NCBI RefSeq assembly: GCF_020164585.1
Contig: NZ_JAIQZF010000004.1
Span: forward strand, 337,655 to 401,654
Length of the DNA stretch: 64,000 nucleotides
From: Psychroflexus curvus
GTDB lineage: Bacteria > Bacteroidota > Bacteroidia > Flavobacteriales > Flavobacteriaceae
Reading direction: 5' to 3'
Positions 62,765 through 64,000 of this stretch are shown one piece after another. Position 1 is the first letter of the stretch. Every line of letters begins with the position of its first letter. The notes below the pieces were generated by a model. The model was not told where the DNA came from, did not search any database, and saw only the letters and a list, made by a program, of their open reading frames with translations. The position numbers were made by a program, and so were the translations under genes.

Positions 62765-63667
62765 CTAGAGTAAATTGGTTAAGGCAGGTTTTAACTGCGC
62801 AAATCTAAATTGAAAGCCCGTTGACAGGATTTTCCTGGAGCTCACCAACTGACTTCCCAGCACTATTGTCGACATGTCGCCTAGCATCAGTTTCAGCACA
62901 AACTCAGGTACATTGGGCAAAATAAGCGGTTTTTCCAGTTTTTCGGCAATGCACTCCGTCAGTTCTTTATTGGTCACAGGATTGGGAGATACCCCATTAA
63001 AAACGCCCTCCAGACGATTTTCCATCACGTGATGAAAAATTCTGGCCAGGTCTGAGATATGAATCCAGGACTGCCATTGCTTTCCACTTCCTAAAGGGGC
63101 ACCAATATAACTTACGATAGGACTTTTTATTTTTTCCAGAGCCCCGCCTTCGTCCGAAAGCACGACGCCTATTCTGATTTTGGTGACTTCAAGCCCCAGG
63201 TCTGCGAGCTCATCTGCAGCAGCTTCCCATTGCTCCACCACCTCTGCCAGAAAATTATCGCCTTGTTCAAAATCGTCTTCCTCGTGAAATTTGGTCAGTG
63301 AGTCCTTATAAAGCCCTACTGCACTGGCAGAAATCAGATGCTCTACTTTGTGTGTGCGATTGGCTAAGGCTTTTTTAAGCGTATACAGGCTATCAATCCT
63401 GCTGTTTAAAATGGCTTTTTTATAAGAAGACGTCCAGCGCTGGGCCACGCTCGCGCCGGCCAGATTGATGATGGTGGAAACCCCGTCGAAACAGTCAGGG
63501 GCTATTTCCGAAGTAGAAGGATTCCAGTAAAAGCCCTGATACTTGGATTGCGTTTCGATTTTGGACCGGCTGGTGGTCAGATAATTCACGTCAATTCCGT
63601 GCTCATGAAACAGGTCGACCAGGGCCTGACCTACTAATCCTGTTGCTCCTGTGATTAAAACGCGCAT
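62765..63667 (-). CDS. TIGR01777 family NAD-dependent epimerase-like protein
   Basis: A 300 aa protein of the extended short-chain dehydrogenase/epimerase group. The N-terminal nucleotide site is MRVLITGATGLVGQAL. It then has TIINLAGASVAQRW near residue 66, SASAVGLYKDS near 115 and GVFNGVSPNPVTNKELTECI near 222. The family is called YfcH / SulA-like in some databases; a role in cell division is not established. A C-terminal DUF1731-type part (LPNVPEFVLKLMLGDMSTIV) is present. Single gene. Confidence 0.9.
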   Translation of the reverse strand: MRVLITGATGLVGQALVDLFHEHGIDVNYLTTSRSKIETQSKYQGFYWNPSTSEIAPDCFDGVSTIINLAGASVAQRWTSSYKKAILNSRIDSLYTLKKALANRTHKVEHLISASAVGLYKDSLTKFHEEDDFEQGDNFLAEVVEQWEAAADELADLGLEVTKIRIGVVLSDEGGALEKIKSPIVSYIGAPLGSGKQWQSWIHISDLARIFHHVMENRLEGVFNGVSPNPVTNKELTECIAEKLEKPLILPNVPEFVLKLMLGDMSTIVLGSQLVSSRKILSTGFQFRFAQLKPALTNLL

Positions 63668-63744
63668 AAAACTTATTTTGAATAAATTTAGCGAGATTGG
63701 TCCAGCTGAAACTTAGGTTTAGTAAGGTTTTAACTTGAAAGACG

Positions 63745-63770
63745 GGATTGGAGATTGGAGATTGGAGATT
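63745..63770. repeat. 7-bp tandem repeat, about 3.5 copies
   Basis: The unit ATTGGAG is repeated in GATTGGAGATTGGAGATTGG followed by AGATTG. It lies in front of the TIGR01777 gene. Confidence 0.8.
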
Positions 63771-63811
63771 GTGAACGGTGAAGTGTAAACGGTGAAGTGT
63801 GAACGGTGAAC
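63771..63811. repeat. 12-14 bp tandem repeat, three imperfect copies
   Basis: GTGAACGGTGAA, GTGTAAACGGTGAA and GTGTGAACGGTGAA follow each other directly, next to the 7-bp array. Confidence 0.75.
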
Positions 63812-64000
63812 AGGAGAAACAGGAATTACGAGACACGACCTGGTTTCTATACGTCTTACACCCTTCTCCCGTCTTCCCTCGTATGTTTGATTTCATATAA
63901 ATATAGATTTATAAATTTAAAGAATCAATTATAAAGGGTCTCAATAAGAGTATGGTTCTTCCCTTGATAACAATTACGTATATCGCCCTTGAGATAATCA

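Larger units (their letters stand above)
63668..64000. other. Intergenic end of window with tandem repeats
   Basis: The last 333 bp hold two short tandem arrays (63745-63770 and 63771-63811), then AT-rich DNA. I see no gene start, RNA or promoter that I would trust. Confidence 0.6.

Overview
The window is chromosomal DNA of a member of the Bacteroidetes, most likely family Flavobacteriaceae. The evidence is low GC, Bacteroidetes-type promoters (TAnnTTTG at -7) in front of many genes, bacillithiol enzyme BshC, families typical of flavobacteria (DUF2911, DUF4295, DUF3467, DUF2851, DUF6588, CtlX, split transketolase), and the order tRNA cluster - tuf - trnW - secE - nusG - rplKAJL - rpoBC. I cannot name the genus from sequence alone. 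Almost all of it is core genome; I see no prophage, transposase, CRISPR array or secretion island. Layout: 1-9.2 kb holds a partial DUF6588 gene, gyrB, a DUF2911 protein, a PLP decarboxylase with bshC, rimO and ftsY. 9.3-13.4 kb holds rpmB-rpmG-DUF4295, cinA, an FAH-family hydrolase and a DnaQ-like exonuclease. 13.5-19.7 kb holds a stand-alone BLUF photoreceptor, a two-gene transketolase with palindromic repeats between the halves, tgt, an LptF/G permease and accA. 19.7-26.3 kb holds dnaB with a DnaA-box cluster in front, a conserved secreted protein, and the operon kdsD-tatC-CMD-membrane protein-lptB. 26.3-36 kb holds recQ, two amidinotransferase-fold enzymes (one CtlX), an M23 peptidase, ohr, meaB, a PAP2 phosphatase, a MATE exporter and a GNAT enzyme. 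36-40 kb holds a sigma-54 activator without a DNA-binding domain, then grpE-dnaJ, divergent from a YceI lipoprotein across a perfect palindrome that fits a sigma-54 -24/-12 promoter on both strands. 40-54 kb is the RNA polymerase / ribosomal protein / EF-Tu / tRNA block. 54-64 kb holds xerC, an acyl-CoA dehydrogenase with a decayed 3'-end duplicate nearby, an HhH protein, an AGCS symporter with a secreted-type N-terminal extension, and the operon SGNH-DUF2851-PspC-mnmD. The most unusual structure is the array between tRNA-Trp and secE. Five 71-72 bp direct repeats each begin with an 18-bp copy of the 3' end of the tRNA-Trp gene and carry a short element. The same element sits next to an 18-bp copy of the 3' end of tRNA-Thr(TGT). 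In both cases the duplication breaks at the T-loop, the pattern left by tRNA-targeting integration, but no integrase is present. Other repeat families (CTCGACTCCGCTCGA-type repeats, CCTCCCC hairpins, 7-8 bp tandem repeats) fill most of the longer intergenic gaps.
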